From: Paracoccaceae bacterium
GTDB lineage: Bacteria; Pseudomonadota; Alphaproteobacteria; Rhodobacterales; Rhodobacteraceae
DNA length: 53,516 nucleotides
Direction of reading: 5' to 3'
NCBI GenBank assembly: GCA_016778765.1
Contig: JADHOV010000018.1
Span: 1-53,516, forward strand
Shown: positions 7,729 through 17,673 of the stretch, piece by piece
Position numbering within the stretch: the stretch's first letter is position 1
Layout: each line of letters begins with the position of its first letter
Translations under genes and position numbers: made by a program
Notes under the pieces: generated by a model
The model's input: the letters and a program-made list of their open reading frames with translations, nothing else
The model's database searches: none
Told to the model about the DNA's origin: nothing

Positions 7729-9210
7729 ATGAGCAATAAAATAACAAGGCGAAAATTCGCAGCATGGCTGGCAGCTTCACTTTTGGCCTCACCAGCCGCC
7801 GCCACCGCGCCTCTGCGGAGCTTACGGCCCAAACCGCGCCCTGCTCCGCAGCCTTTTGCGGCCTTGCGCAGCGCTTTGTCCACACCCAGCATCAGTGGCA
7901 AGCGCGGCTGCGCAGTATGCGATCTGGCGCAAGGCGGATTGATCGAGAACCACCGCGGAGAGGATACGTTTGCACCGGCCAGCGTTACAAAAGCGATCAC
8001 CGCGCTTTATGCGCTCGATACGCTGGGCACGGATTTTCGCTTTAACACCACACTTGCCACAGCCGGCCGCGTGAAAGATGGCGTTTTGACCGGCGATCTT
8101 ATTTTGCAAGGAGATGGGGATCCAACTCTGACCACTGATGCTTTGGGAAAATTGGCCAAAGCGCTGGCTAAGACGGGCTTAAAAACAATAACAGGCCGAT
8201 TTCTTTATGCCACTGGTACTTATAAAGAAATATATCAGATCGATCCCCAGCAACCGGCACATGTGGGTTATAACCCAGCCCTTTCCGGCCTGAACCTGAA
8301 TAACAATAGAGTATTCTTTGAATGGAAGTTAAAGAATGGGCGCTATCAAACATGGCTTGAAGCGCGCGGCTTGAACCACCGCCCCGCAGTGAGCGGTGTC
8401 AAGCTGGTGATTGAAAAGCGCGGCGCGCCAGTGTTCAAATATTCTACGAGATCTGATTATGAAGAATGGAATGTTGCCCGCAGCGCCCTTGGCAAAACTG
8501 GTGGACGTTGGTTGCCGGTTAGGCGCCCCGCTGCCCATACGGCTGAGGTCCTGCGCAGTCTGTTAAAGACACAAGGCGTCGCGCTGCCCAAAGCCGAAGC
8601 GGCCAATATGCCAGCTGCTCAGACCGTACTGGCGAATTGTCAAAGCAATCCCTTACCAGAAATCATCAAAGATATGATGAAATATTCTACCAATATCACC
8701 GCCGAAATGCTGGGCTTGGCCGCCACCCGCGCCAGCGGCGGCACTATTGGACAATTAGAGGCCTCGGCGCGCCACATGACGCGGTGGGCAAAAGCCAGAT
8801 TAGATATGCAAAATAGCCTATTCATTGACCATTCGGGGCTCGGCGCTGCGTCCCGGGTGACACCCAATGACATGGTAGGCGCGCTGCAAAAAGCGCTGCT
8901 GATATGGCCAGAGTTTCCGCAATTGATGAAGAAAATCAAACCGCGAGATGCCCGTGGCAATCTTGATCGCACATCCGCGGCGCTGATCCTGGCGAAAACC
9001 GGAACGTTGCATTATGTCAGCGCCTTGGCGGGCTATGTCACGGAAGGGGTTGCGCGGCCCTATGCATTTGCCATTTTCTGTCAAGATCTTGAGCAGCGCC
9101 AAAAATTATTGGCCTCAGCCCGAGAAACCTCGCGAAATGCGCTTTACTGGAACAGACGGGCCAAACAAGTCCAGCAAAACGTGCTGCGCAAATGGTCGCA
9201 ACAGCTTTAA
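7729..9210 (+). CDS. dacB: D-alanyl-D-alanine carboxypeptidase/endopeptidase PBP4 (peptidase S13)
   Basis: A periplasmic penicillin-binding protein 4-type enzyme that trims or cleaves peptidoglycan cross-links. The active-site triads are present: SVTK (Ser85, Lys88), STN (Ser320-Asn322) and KTG (423-425). Length (493) suits S13 enzymes, which carry a large insertion between the first two motifs. The N-terminus TRRKFAAWLAASLLASPAAA has a twin-arginine pair followed by a hydrophobic stretch and an Ala cleavage site, so Tat export is plausible. Most PBP4 proteins use Sec. Divergent from the exporter and separated by six bases from the convergent TerB-like gene. Confidence 0.93.
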   Translation: MSNKITRRKFAAWLAASLLASPAAATAPLRSLRPKPRPAPQPFAALRSALSTPSISGKRGCAVCDLAQGGLIENHRGEDTFAPASVTKAITALYALDTLGTDFRFNTTLATAGRVKDGVLTGDLILQGDGDPTLTTDALGKLAKALAKTGLKTITGRFLYATGTYKEIYQIDPQQPAHVGYNPALSGLNLNNNRVFFEWKLKNGRYQTWLEARGLNHRPAVSGVKLVIEKRGAPVFKYSTRSDYEEWNVARSALGKTGGRWLPVRRPAAHTAEVLRSLLKTQGVALPKAEAANMPAAQTVLANCQSNPLPEIIKDMMKYSTNITAEMLGLAATRASGGTIGQLEASARHMTRWAKARLDMQNSLFIDHSGLGAASRVTPNDMVGALQKALLIWPEFPQLMKKIKPRDARGNLDRTSAALILAKTGTLHYVSALAGYVTEGVARPYAFAIFCQDLEQRQKLLASARETSRNALYWNRRAKQVQQNVLRKWSQQL

Positions 9211-9216
9211 ACCGCG

Positions 9217-9642
9217 CTAGGCTGTAACGTGGCGCGCGCGCGCGCCGCGCTCGATCGCGGCGGCGTGCAAACGATCGATATTCAGCTCATATCGCATCTC
9301 TTCCAAAAGCCGCAATTCAGGCTCACGAATGAGGCCATCCGCCGCCGCCACATCGCAACATAAAGCATAGGCGGTTTCAAATAATCGATCCGGTAGGTTT
9401 TCGCGAATGAGGCCAAAAAGCATATCCAACCCATCTTCTTTTTCAAAAAGATTAAAAACCACCTGCGACATCAGCGTGAATCGATCCACGTCATAATCGG
9501 CAAAAATTGGCAAATGGTTCACGGCCGACTGAATTTTGACCAGCTCAGCGGTTAAAATGCGCCCATCCGAGGCCGAGATTGCCATCATCAATGTCACCAA
9601 ACAATCCTGTGAGGTTAGAACTTTTGGGATATTTTCGGCCAT
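9217..9642 (-). CDS. TerB-like (tellurite-resistance/DjlA N-terminal fold) protein
   Basis: A 141-residue all-helical soluble protein. Two acidic repeats resemble the TerB fold: LMMAISASDGRILTAELVKI near 17-36 and ALCCDVAAADGLIREPELRLLEEM near 92-115. Both carry the A-x-x-DG-x-(I/L)-x-x-(E)-E pattern typical of metal-binding TerB helices. Family members occur in tellurite resistance and in DjlA co-chaperones, but free-standing copies are mostly uncharacterised. There are no other ter genes here, so tellurite resistance should not be assumed. AGGA lies seven bases before the ATG. Confidence 0.8.
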   Translation of the reverse strand: MAENIPKVLTSQDCLVTLMMAISASDGRILTAELVKIQSAVNHLPIFADYDVDRFTLMSQVVFNLFEKEDGLDMLFGLIRENLPDRLFETAYALCCDVAAADGLIREPELRLLEEMRYELNIDRLHAAAIERGARARHVTA

Positions 9643-9769
9643 TATCTGATCCTATAGCGACAGGTCTTTTTTAGAGAATATTGACCTATTGGTCCAGTCG
9701 CAATAGGAAGCCGCAACCTTCAGCAGAAATTTGCGACCAGACCTGCTGACAATCTCGGAGAACGAAGCA

Positions 9770-11350
9770 ATGTCGAATATGCGTGACCTCGCCCTAAGTG
9801 CGAAAGCTTGGCCTTTTGAAGAGGCACGCCGGCTGCTCAAACGCTATTCTTCGGCGCCACCGGAAAAAGGCTATGTGCTGTTTGAAACGGGCTATGGGCC
9901 TTCTGGCCTTCCCCATATTGGTACGTTTGGCGAAGTATCGCGCACCACAATGGTGATGCGCGCATTTCAACAAATCAGTGATATCCCAACCAAGTTAATC
10001 TGTTTTTCTGATGATTTGGACGGTATGCGCAAAGTTCCGGGCAACGTGCCAAACCCAGAGCGTTTGCACGCTCATATGCAAAAGCCGCTGACCTCTGTGC
10101 CCGACCCGTTTGGCGATTATGAAAGCTTTGGCCACCATAACAATGCCATGCTGCGCCGGTTTTTAGACACGTTCGGGTTTGACTATGAATTTTACTCGGC
10201 CACAGAATTTTACAGATCAGGCCAGTTTGACAAAGTTCTATTGCGCGCGGCGGAAAAATACGACGCGATTATGGAGGTGATGCTCGCTTCGTTGCGCGAA
10301 GAGCGACGCCAGAGCTATTCAATATTTCTACCGATACACCCGGAAACGGGCCGGGTGCTTTACGTGCCAATGAAGGCGGTTGATGCGCAAGCGGGCACAG
10401 TGACATTCGATGATGAAGACGGGCGTGAATTCACCCTTCCAGTGACCGGTGGCAATGTCAAACTTCAATGGAAACCTGATTTTGGCGCCCGCTGGGCGGC
10501 GCTGGGCGTTGACTTTGAAATGTATGGCAAAGACCACTCAACCAATACCCCTATTTATGACAAAATTTGCCGCCTTTTAGGCGCGCGCGCCCCCGAACAT
10601 TTTACCTATGAGCTTTTCTTAGACGAGCAGGGGCAGAAAATTTCTAAAACCTCAGGCAACGGGGTCTCTATTGACGAATGGCTGCGCTATGCCACCACCG
10701 AAAGCCTGTCTTATTTTATGTATCTCAAACCAAAAACCGCAAAACGGATGCATTTTGACGTGATTCCGAAGGCCATGGATGAATATCAGCAACAGCTCAA
10801 AGCCTTCCACACACAAGAGCTGGCAGTGCAATTGAACAACCCCATTTTTCATATTCACGGGCAGAATGCGCCAAAGCCCGATATGGCCGTGTCTTTTAGT
10901 ATGTTGCTGAATCTGGCTGCGGTTGCCAATGCCGATGATAAAGACCAATTATGGGGCTTTATTCAGCGCTACGCCCCGGATAGCTCAGCCGCCACTCATC
11001 CCGGTCTAGATCAAGCCGCGGGGTTTGCCGTGCGCTATTATAATGATTTCGTTAAACCCACCAAAACCTACCGTGCGGCCTCTGATCTTGAGCGCAACGC
11101 GCTTCAGGATTTACGCGATCAATTGGCGGCCTATCAGGGGCCGCTTGACCCCGAACAGCTGCAAAGCATCGTATTTGCCTGTGGCCGCGAGCGTTTTGAA
11201 CCGCTGCGCGCTTGGTTCAAAGCCATTTACGAGGTGCTACTGGGCTCCAGTCAAGGTCCACGGTTTGGTGGGTTTATTGCCCTTTACGGGATTACAGAAA
11301 CCGTGGCTTTGATCGATCACGCTTTAAGCGGCGGATTTGTAAAAGATTGA
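9770..11350 (+). CDS. lysK: Lysyl-tRNA synthetase, class I
   Basis: Charges tRNA-Lys. This is the archaeal-type class I LysRS that replaces the class II enzyme in most alphaproteobacteria. Motifs are HIGT at about residues 49-52 (with GPSGLPHIG) and the KMSKS equivalent KISKT near residue 290. The C-terminal helical anticodon-binding region follows. 526 residues is normal. I chose ATG 9770 (GGAG nine bases upstream) over a TTG at 9731. Probably monocistronic, with the DUF4864 gene 46 bases downstream as a possible read-through partner. Confidence 0.96.
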   Translation: MSNMRDLALSAKAWPFEEARRLLKRYSSAPPEKGYVLFETGYGPSGLPHIGTFGEVSRTTMVMRAFQQISDIPTKLICFSDDLDGMRKVPGNVPNPERLHAHMQKPLTSVPDPFGDYESFGHHNNAMLRRFLDTFGFDYEFYSATEFYRSGQFDKVLLRAAEKYDAIMEVMLASLREERRQSYSIFLPIHPETGRVLYVPMKAVDAQAGTVTFDDEDGREFTLPVTGGNVKLQWKPDFGARWAALGVDFEMYGKDHSTNTPIYDKICRLLGARAPEHFTYELFLDEQGQKISKTSGNGVSIDEWLRYATTESLSYFMYLKPKTAKRMHFDVIPKAMDEYQQQLKAFHTQELAVQLNNPIFHIHGQNAPKPDMAVSFSMLLNLAAVANADDKDQLWGFIQRYAPDSSAATHPGLDQAAGFAVRYYNDFVKPTKTYRAASDLERNALQDLRDQLAAYQGPLDPEQLQSIVFACGRERFEPLRAWFKAIYEVLLGSSQGPRFGGFIALYGITETVALIDHALSGGFVKD

Positions 11351-11396
11351 TTTTATAAATCTCTGATCTAGCTTTTGCGCAAGAGAGGAGAAATAT

Positions 11397-11798
11397 ATGC
11401 GACTAATTTCTTTTATATGCGCCTTGTTCTTTTTGGCAGCGCCAATCTTCGCCGGCGATAAGGAAGATATCCAAGCCACGATCTCTCGCCAATTAGAGGC
11501 GTTTCAGCTCGATGATTTTGCAAAAGCCTTTAGCTATGCAAGCCCGTCTATTCAATCCATCTTTGGGGGCCCTGATAATTTTGAATCGATGGTCAAACGC
11601 GGCTATCCTATGGTGTGGAAGCCGGGAAAGGTAACCTTTTTAAGCGTTGATCCGTATCACCATGGAATGGCCCAAAATATCCAAATTTTTGATCGAAACA
11701 AAAAAGCGCATTATCTGCGTTATTATATGGTCAAGCTGGGCGACAGCTGGAAAATTTCCGGGGTGGAAATCTTATCAAGCTCAGATTTCAGCGTGTAA
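11397..11798 (+). CDS. Exported DUF4864 protein
   Basis: 133 residues with a clear signal peptide (MRLISFICALFFLAAPIFA, cleavage near residue 19-20). The mature domain matches the DUF4864 pattern: an N-terminal helix (DIQATISRQLEAFQLDDFAKAF), SPSIQSIFG, then GYPMVW and a curved beta sheet, as in SnoaL/NTF2-like folds. Predicted periplasmic; no function is established for the family. GAGG precedes the ATG by eight bases. After it, a G+C-rich GCGCGC-rich hairpin near 11810-11830 may end the transcript. Confidence 0.82.
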   Translation: MRLISFICALFFLAAPIFAGDKEDIQATISRQLEAFQLDDFAKAFSYASPSIQSIFGGPDNFESMVKRGYPMVWKPGKVTFLSVDPYHHGMAQNIQIFDRNKKAHYLRYYMVKLGDSWKISGVEILSSSDFSV

Positions 11799-11885
11799 CT
11801 GGCTGCCCAGCGCGCGTTGCGCGCGGCCCATCTTAACCCAAAAACCCTAACACGGCTTCACGCAACCATGTGAAAAGGGAAGAAT

Positions 11886-14079
11886 ATGGGTTTGGGCACA
11901 ATCGAGGCTGCCAGATTTACGCCACCTACCTTTGCGGAAGGGCTTGAAAATTGGTCAATCGGCGATGGGGTGGCCGGCGATCCCGGATACGATCTAAGCC
12001 CGGATGCCAGCTTGGTGCTGGGAGATAGCGATTTTGGCGCCTGCCTAGAGCTGCGCAAAACGATCGAAGTACAAAAATTGCGCAGCTTCACGCAAACTCC
12101 AATACTCAAAGAAACCCATCTCCGGGTGAGATGCAGGGTTAAAATGATCAGCGGGCATTTTCCAGGGGTACGCATCGCGGGCTGGGCCGGGGCCGCTTCG
12201 GGCGCGCATATTGCCCAAGTCACTCAAATAGGCCCCTCGGTGGTGCCCACAGCCTATGGCCAATTGTTGGAAGTCAGCGCTATTATCGGCCCTGGCCTGC
12301 GCGACGGGGTGGATATGGTTTGGGGCGCTAGTCCCGATTATGGCCATTTCGGGCTTGACCTCACGGGTCAAAATGGCGGGGTTATCCGCATTGAAAGCTT
12401 GCAGATCGAAGATGTCAGCGCCTTATTCATGCTTCAAAGCACAAATATCTTGGATATCCGCGATTACGGCGCCATAGGCGATGGCGAAACCCCAAATTAT
12501 GATGCGTTCAGCGCCGCGGATGAGGCTGCAGCGGGGCGTAGATTGTTGGTGCCAGAAGGGCAATTTTATATTGAAAAGGGCCTGACGCTGCGCTCGAAAT
12601 TGCTGTTTCAAGGTACGGTTAAATTGCCCGTATCGGCGCCGTTTGTGCTGCAGAATAATTTCGACTTCACCACCTATATTGATGCGTTTGGCGAAGAAGA
12701 GCTTGCCTTTAAAAAAGCCTTTCAAGCCCTTTTAAACAGCGGCGATCATGACTCGTTGGATCTGGGGGGGCGCACAATCGGCGTGAATGCACCGATCGAT
12801 CTTCAAAAAGCCGTGTCCACGCGGCACCTACGCCCCGTCCAATCCCAAAACGCTGTACAATCTCAATAATATTGCCAATATCCAAGCCGGCTCACTGGTT
12901 GAAGGCAATGGCGTTGGCCGTGAGATCTATGTGACCTCTGTGGATATCAATACCGGCGAAGCAACGCTTTCAGAAGCGCTTTATGATGCCGAAGGAACGC
13001 AAGATTTCACCTTCACACGCTTCAAATACATGCTCGATTTCAGCGGCTTTGATCAATTGCAGAAATTCATGCTGCAAAACGTCAACCTCAAATGCAATAG
13101 TATCGCCAACGGTATCATGCTGGCGCGGGCCGGTGATACGTTTCATATCGCCGATTGCGTGATTACCAAACCCCGCTATCGCGGTCTCACCTCAACCGGT
13201 TGGGGCTGCCAAGGCATGTTGATTGACCGCTGCCATTTTATCACCGCAGAATCCTTGCTTGCAGCACAAGATCGGGTGAGCATCGCGTTGAATGCCAATG
13301 CAAATGATATCAAACTGCGCGATAACCGCGCGTCCCGATTTCGTCATTTCGCCATTTTAAGCGGTTCAAATAATATCATCAGCGGCAATCATTTTTATCA
13401 GGGCGACGAAAGATCAAACGGCATTCGGCTGGCTGGAATTGCCCTGACGCAAACCAACACGACCAGCACCATCACGGGCAATTATGTCGATAATTGTTTT
13501 ATTGAATGGACCAATGAACATGACGCCAAGCCTGATTATACAACCGGGTTTGGCTTTTCGGCGCTCACTATAAGCGATAATATTTTCTTATGCAGCAATG
13601 TCGCGCCATCCTTTTCCTTTCTGGTTCTTAAACCCTATGGCCAGCGCCACGGCCTGTCGGACCTGAGCGTGAATGGCAATAACTTCCGTGCCATCAATGG
13701 CTCTATTGACCGGATCGAGGCGGTCGATACCAGCCTATCTGATCTTGACCGGGAGCAGTTTTTTCAAATTCAATTTCAGGGCAATAATTTCAACAATATT
13801 ACCACCCAAAGCGCCAACCCCTTGCGCTTAACGCATCATCAGAACAGCGCCGCCACTCTTTGGACCATCGACACGGAGCAGCGCCTGCCGTTTCAAGCCC
13901 AGTGCCGGGATGCAGATACGCTGATCGCAAAAAGTCCTCTCCTGACAGCGTCGGGAGCGCGCCGACATGCTTTGCCTTATATCGAGCTGCAATACGGATC
14001 CGATAAAGATCAGGCCGCCATCGTTTGGCCCGAAGCGGTGAAAGGCAAAGTGGGGCTTCAACTGCCCTGTGATCGTTAA
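11886..14079 (+). pseudogene. Right-handed beta-helix / GH28-related protein, frameshifted by an internal deletion
   Basis: Two overlapping frames make one broken gene. Frame one (11886-12869, 327 codons) has a carbohydrate-binding-like N-terminal sheet domain (GWAGAASG, DGVDMVWG) and then a pectate-lyase-like opening (IRDYGAIGDGETPNYDAF). It ends in an unrelated tail after DLQKAVSTR. Frame two, one phase on (open from 12787), resumes meaningful sequence at about GTYAPSNPKTL (12820) and runs to 14079 with repeated beta-helix coils (NANANDIKLRDNRASRF, GSNNIISGNHF, TSTITGNYV). As I remember the family in roseobacters, several tens of residues normally lie between these points, so a deletion that is not a multiple of three is the simplest reading. 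Surface-polysaccharide modification is a guess. A sequencing error or programmed shift is less likely, since no slippery site is visible. Confidence 0.65.
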
Positions 14080-14154
14080 CCCTGCAGCTCTGGCCATCCC
14101 GCCCGCGAACGCGTATAGCGCCCTTACGAAAACAAGACGGTAAAGGGGCATAGG

Positions 14155-14997
14155 ATGGTTGATCAAGACGCGCTAAAACAACTGATCCGCGCCGATAGCG
14201 CCGCGCGTGGCACCACCATCTCAAAACTGGGCTATTTTTGCGCGCCATTCCAACCCCGTACGGGGCCTTTCCGCAGCAAAGTCATCAAAATATACCAAAG
14301 CCTATCCGACCATGGCGCGCTGGATCAACTTGCAAAAAACCATACCGATTATGTCGCCATTCTGCATAAAACCGGGGTTGGCCTGCCAGAGACAGACTTT
14401 TTATTGCTAGAGATGGATGGGCGCCGCTTTCCGGTGATTGTTCAAGAAGCGCTTGACAGCAACGCATTGATGCGGCCGCTGATGATCAATGCCTCACATG
14501 CACAAGCGTTGCAGATGCTGAACGCGGCCGGTCAAGTGATCGCCAGGTTTTGGAATAATTTAAGCCCGGAAGATGGGCGCGTCGGGTTTCATCCGTCAAT
14601 CCGAAATTTTGCAATCATCCAGGACAAAGCGGTTTTTTTTGATACGTTCCCCCCCCTTATTCACTACACGCGCGATGACATGGGCAAGCTGCTCTTACAA
14701 TTTTCTGAAAACCGCCTTATGCGCTTTATGGGGCCAATTTTGCAACGCAAAGTCACCGGCATCCAAGATGAATGGTATTCGCCGGCCGAAACATTAATCG
14801 GGCTGGTGGGAAGCGCCTGCCGCTTACGCCCTGCCGAAGCCACAGCATTTTTGGATTGGGGTCGCGCGTTTGCAGCCGATGAAATGGCCCAATGGGCGAA
14901 TGAAATTCATGATGGTCTCACCAAGCCTCCCCGCCTGCCCAGCTATTGGACAGGGTTTCGCAAGCTGTTAGGGTTGCAGGGCGAGCCGAATATTTGA
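14155..14997 (+). CDS. Uncharacterised protein with a kinase-like catalytic-loop pattern
   Basis: 280 residues, soluble. I cannot name a family. Around residues 143-166 the segment GFHPSIRNFAIIQDKAVFFD, followed by TFPP, resembles the catalytic loop plus metal-binding Asp of aminoglycoside-phosphotransferase/ABC1-like kinases (D-x4-N ... D-F). A His stands where the catalytic Asp would be. A preceding helix (AAGQVIARFWNNL) and an early segment ending FLLLEMDGRRFPVIVQEALD would fit the N-lobe and hinge. It starts 75 bases after the broken beta-helix gene, on the same strand, so the two may once have worked together. Confidence 0.65.
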   Translation: MVDQDALKQLIRADSAARGTTISKLGYFCAPFQPRTGPFRSKVIKIYQSLSDHGALDQLAKNHTDYVAILHKTGVGLPETDFLLLEMDGRRFPVIVQEALDSNALMRPLMINASHAQALQMLNAAGQVIARFWNNLSPEDGRVGFHPSIRNFAIIQDKAVFFDTFPPLIHYTRDDMGKLLLQFSENRLMRFMGPILQRKVTGIQDEWYSPAETLIGLVGSACRLRPAEATAFLDWGRAFAADEMAQWANEIHDGLTKPPRLPSYWTGFRKLLGLQGEPNI

Positions 14998-15035
14998 TCT
15001 GCATCGCAGTTGGGGCGCGATGGGAGATTTTGGCC

Positions 15036-15953
15036 TTAAGCCTTTTGAGTTTGCGATAAGATCACCCCAAATGCCAGAATAGCGGCGCCAATCACCTGCG
15101 TGAATTGCAAACTCTGGCCAAAAGCCACCATCACGATCATCACGTAAAACGGCGCAGCGTTCAGATGGAAAGAAGCAATTGCGATCCCAATTTCGCCAAC
15201 ACCTTTCACCCAAAGCAATTGCGAAATTCCCACTCCTAAAAGCGCGTAAATACACATTGGAATGAGATGCTCGGCGCTTGGCGGGGGAATATGCGCCCCT
15301 GCCCATCCAAATATCCGCCCAAGCCCCCATAAGAGCAGCGTAAAAGCCCACATTCCAAACGTGGTTACGACAGTGCGCGCAAGCGGCGAGGCTTCGGGCA
15401 GGTTGACAACACTCGCCCTCGATCCCCAGGCAAAAAACGACACTGAGACCAACCCGATCATCAGGCCCCAACCCAAATTAAAACCAGTAAGCCATGCGCC
15501 AGTGGCAACAAACCCACCCGTCAAAACCAACACCAACCCAATAGAAAACGGAAGGGTAAGCTGCCGTTTATCTAAGATTATCTCAATAAAAACGGCAGAA
15601 ATTGGCATCGCCGCAGCCGCCAAAGCGGCGGTGATCGGATCGCTTATTGCTTGCGCATAAATCAATAAGGTTGAACCAATTCCAAAGCCTGTAAAGCCAA
15701 TCCAGAAGCCTCTTACCCATGGTAAATCGCGCAGCCCCTGCACGCCTGACAGCGCAATAAACAATAATAAGATTAGGCCAAATGCCAGCATGTTCCGGAT
15801 CAAAATCAACCCCAAAACACCCCAATCCTGCAACAGCAGATCGGCGGCGGGAAAGCTCAAAGAAAACAGAAAAATAGAGCCTACACAAATCCCGTTTCCG
15901 CGCAAAAGTTTAGCGCGCGGTACGGGAGTCGAAACAGAAGCCTCTATGCGCAT
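15036..15953 (-). CDS. EamA-family (DMT superfamily) exporter
   Basis: 305 residues with ten hydrophobic helices in two EamA repeats. The first repeat has LLQDWGVLGLILIRNMLAF and, in ISDPITAALAAAAMPISAVF, the usual pattern before the fifth helix. The second ends with IASFHLNAAPFYVMIVMVAF and FTQVIGAAILAFGVILS. It has a longer Arg-rich N-terminal tail than the 6.8-kb exporter and is not a recent duplicate of it. Substrate unknown. Convergent with the kinase-like gene (38-base gap). Confidence 0.88.
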   Translation of the reverse strand: MRIEASVSTPVPRAKLLRGNGICVGSIFLFSLSFPAADLLLQDWGVLGLILIRNMLAFGLILLLFIALSGVQGLRDLPWVRGFWIGFTGFGIGSTLLIYAQAISDPITAALAAAAMPISAVFIEIILDKRQLTLPFSIGLVLVLTGGFVATGAWLTGFNLGWGLMIGLVSVSFFAWGSRASVVNLPEASPLARTVVTTFGMWAFTLLLWGLGRIFGWAGAHIPPPSAEHLIPMCIYALLGVGISQLLWVKGVGEIGIAIASFHLNAAPFYVMIVMVAFGQSLQFTQVIGAAILAFGVILSQTQKA

Positions 15954-16110
15954 AAATCAGATCACTCAAAAATGGTTGGATATACAAATCTGTATAAAAA
16001 TTATGTTCGATTATGCGCTCGCATTACCGACATTAAAGTCGTTTTCCATCGCATAAAGCGATACAGATTGACACAGCGCCCGCGCTTTTTAACACGCAAA
16101 AGACTGCGCG

Positions 16111-17028
16111 TTATTCCATACGTTTTTCGCGTTGAACGTGGCGCATTAACGCATCTGCTTGTTGCGATGAGAGGCCGAATTCTTTGCGCAAAGCCTCTAA
16201 GGATCGGCTTTCTACAGCGTCCACCACGCCATCTTGCAGCGCTTCACGGATTTGATCTTCGAAAATCATCTTCCGACGGGCGATTTGATTGCTAAACGCG
16301 TTGGCTAAAATACCCGTTAAAAGTGCCACAACGGATACGCCCATCAAAGCGGTAATGATCGAAATCACTTTTCCAATCCATGTCACGGGGCTGACATCGC
16401 CATAGCCCACGGTGGTCAGCGTGATCAGTGACCAATACATTGAATCCGGAATAGAGCCGAACTTGTCGGGCTGGGCTTTGGTTTCGGCGAAATAAATCAA
16501 CGAGGAGGTCAAAACGAAAGCAATCACCAAAAGGTAAAGAGCGGCAATAAATGATTTACGCTCTTCATAAATGGCGCTGAACAAATCTTCGATTGCTGTA
16601 TTGTAATTTGACAATTTGAAAATACGCAGCAAACGCAAGGTTCGCAAAACGCGTAAATCCAGCCCCGGAAACAAAGCCTGCAAATAAAACGGAATGATTG
16701 AAACCATATCGATCAATCCGCTAAAACTAAAAATATAACCCAGCCGGTAACTGCCGAACAGCTTTGTGCCAGAATCAGAGCGCGCGGCGCAAGCCCAAAC
16801 GCGCAGTAAATATTCCACCGAAAAAATCGCCACGCTAAACACTTCGAAAAAGTAAAATTGAGACGCATAGGTGACTGAAAAATCACTTACCGATTCCAGT
16901 GTTACGGCCATAATGTTCAAAATCACTAAAGCTGCGATCAAATAGTCGGTGATTTTACTATATAAATCGCCCGAACGCCCCGGTTCTAAGACTTCGAGCG
17001 CCCGCTGTTGAATGCGGCTATAGGTCAT
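16111..17028 (-). CDS. Voltage-gated potassium channel
   Basis: A 305-residue six-helix Kv-type channel. S1 lies near residues 28-45 and S2-S3 near 58-115. The voltage sensor S4 DLRVLRTLRLLRIFKL (124-139) carries Arg every third residue. S5 is near 158-182. The selectivity filter TVGYGD (206-211) follows the pore helix SMYWSLITLT, and S6 is near 219-245. A short cytoplasmic helix with KMIFEDQIREALQDG follows; there is no cyclic-nucleotide-binding or RCK domain. Such channels conduct K+ across the inner membrane and probably tune membrane potential. Single gene. Confidence 0.93.
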   Translation of the reverse strand: MTYSRIQQRALEVLEPGRSGDLYSKITDYLIAALVILNIMAVTLESVSDFSVTYASQFYFFEVFSVAIFSVEYLLRVWACAARSDSGTKLFGSYRLGYIFSFSGLIDMVSIIPFYLQALFPGLDLRVLRTLRLLRIFKLSNYNTAIEDLFSAIYEERKSFIAALYLLVIAFVLTSSLIYFAETKAQPDKFGSIPDSMYWSLITLTTVGYGDVSPVTWIGKVISIITALMGVSVVALLTGILANAFSNQIARRKMIFEDQIREALQDGVVDAVESRSLEALRKEFGLSSQQADALMRHVQREKRME

Positions 17029-17382
17029 TGCATTTGCTCACAATACGGCATCATTTTTTCCTAGGCGGTTTCTTTAAACTTCGCCCTTGATACCCTTGAT
17101 CTGACTGCTGGTGCAAGATTTTTGCCCCAGTAAGCATAGATCTGATCACGCCCAGATATTTTTTTTGAGCTCTAAAGCCGTTCAGTGAACCGCAATACCA
17201 CCTTATCTAACCACGGCTGGCCAGCTGATATTCGCTAAGGAAGATAACCGGCGTCACGGCGGCCTGTTGCAGCGCAAAAATGGTTCAAATTTTTAGATAG
17301 AAACCCGGTAACTTTTCGCCAAGCAGCTTGACCTATAGCGGCGTTGCATCATCTCAACCATATGGGAATAAAGGAATATAAA
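17029..17382. other. 354-base region between divergent genes
   Basis: Separates the channel gene (left) from a small-protein gene (right). I see no gene, RNA or strong repeat; it presumably holds the two promoters. Confidence 0.3.
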
Positions 17383-17628
17383 ATGAATACGAAGAGTTCA
17401 CACGCAGCCGATCAAAACGCCATTTATGAGGCGGCGATACGCTCAATTGAGGCTTCTCAAAATCGGCGTTTGGCAAATGGCTATGCCGTGGTAGGCGGGG
17501 CAATTGCCTATGGGCAGGGTGCATTGGGGCAAGGCACTTTCGGAAAGATCTCGCGTCTGGCCAAGGTATTTTGCATCTGCTTTGCTTTCATGCTCCCGAA
17601 TATCTTATTCATAAAATATGTCTTATAA
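17383..17628 (+). CDS. Small hypothetical protein with C-terminal membrane segment
   Basis: 81 residues, function unknown. The N-terminal half is hydrophilic (EAAIRSIEASQNRR). A Gly/Ala/Gln-rich stretch follows (GGAIAYGQGALGQGTFG), then a basic patch and one hydrophobic helix (VFCICFAFMLPNILFI) ending five residues before the stop. That suggests a tail-anchored inner-membrane protein. I chose the ATG at 17383 because AAGGA lies seven bases before it; the frame is open 13 codons further upstream. A strong terminator follows. Confidence 0.62.
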   Translation: MNTKSSHAADQNAIYEAAIRSIEASQNRRLANGYAVVGGAIAYGQGALGQGTFGKISRLAKVFCICFAFMLPNILFIKYVL

Positions 17629-17644
17629 ACAGGTATCGCGTTTA

Positions 17645-17673
17645 AAAACGGGCTTTTGGGCCCGTTTTCTTTT
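17645..17673. terminator. Strong intrinsic terminator shared by convergent genes
   Basis: AAAACGGGC (17645-17653) pairs perfectly with GCCCGTTTT (17660-17668) around a six-base loop. On the plus strand it is followed by CTTTT; on the minus strand the stem runs into a TTTTTAAA tract. It lies 17 bases after the small-protein stop and directly beyond the leuA stop, so it can serve both. Confidence 0.85.

Noticed and set aside
9217-9642. Tellurite-resistance function for the TerB-like gene.
   Set aside because: No other ter genes are present, and stand-alone TerB-fold proteins are common and mostly unrelated to tellurite.
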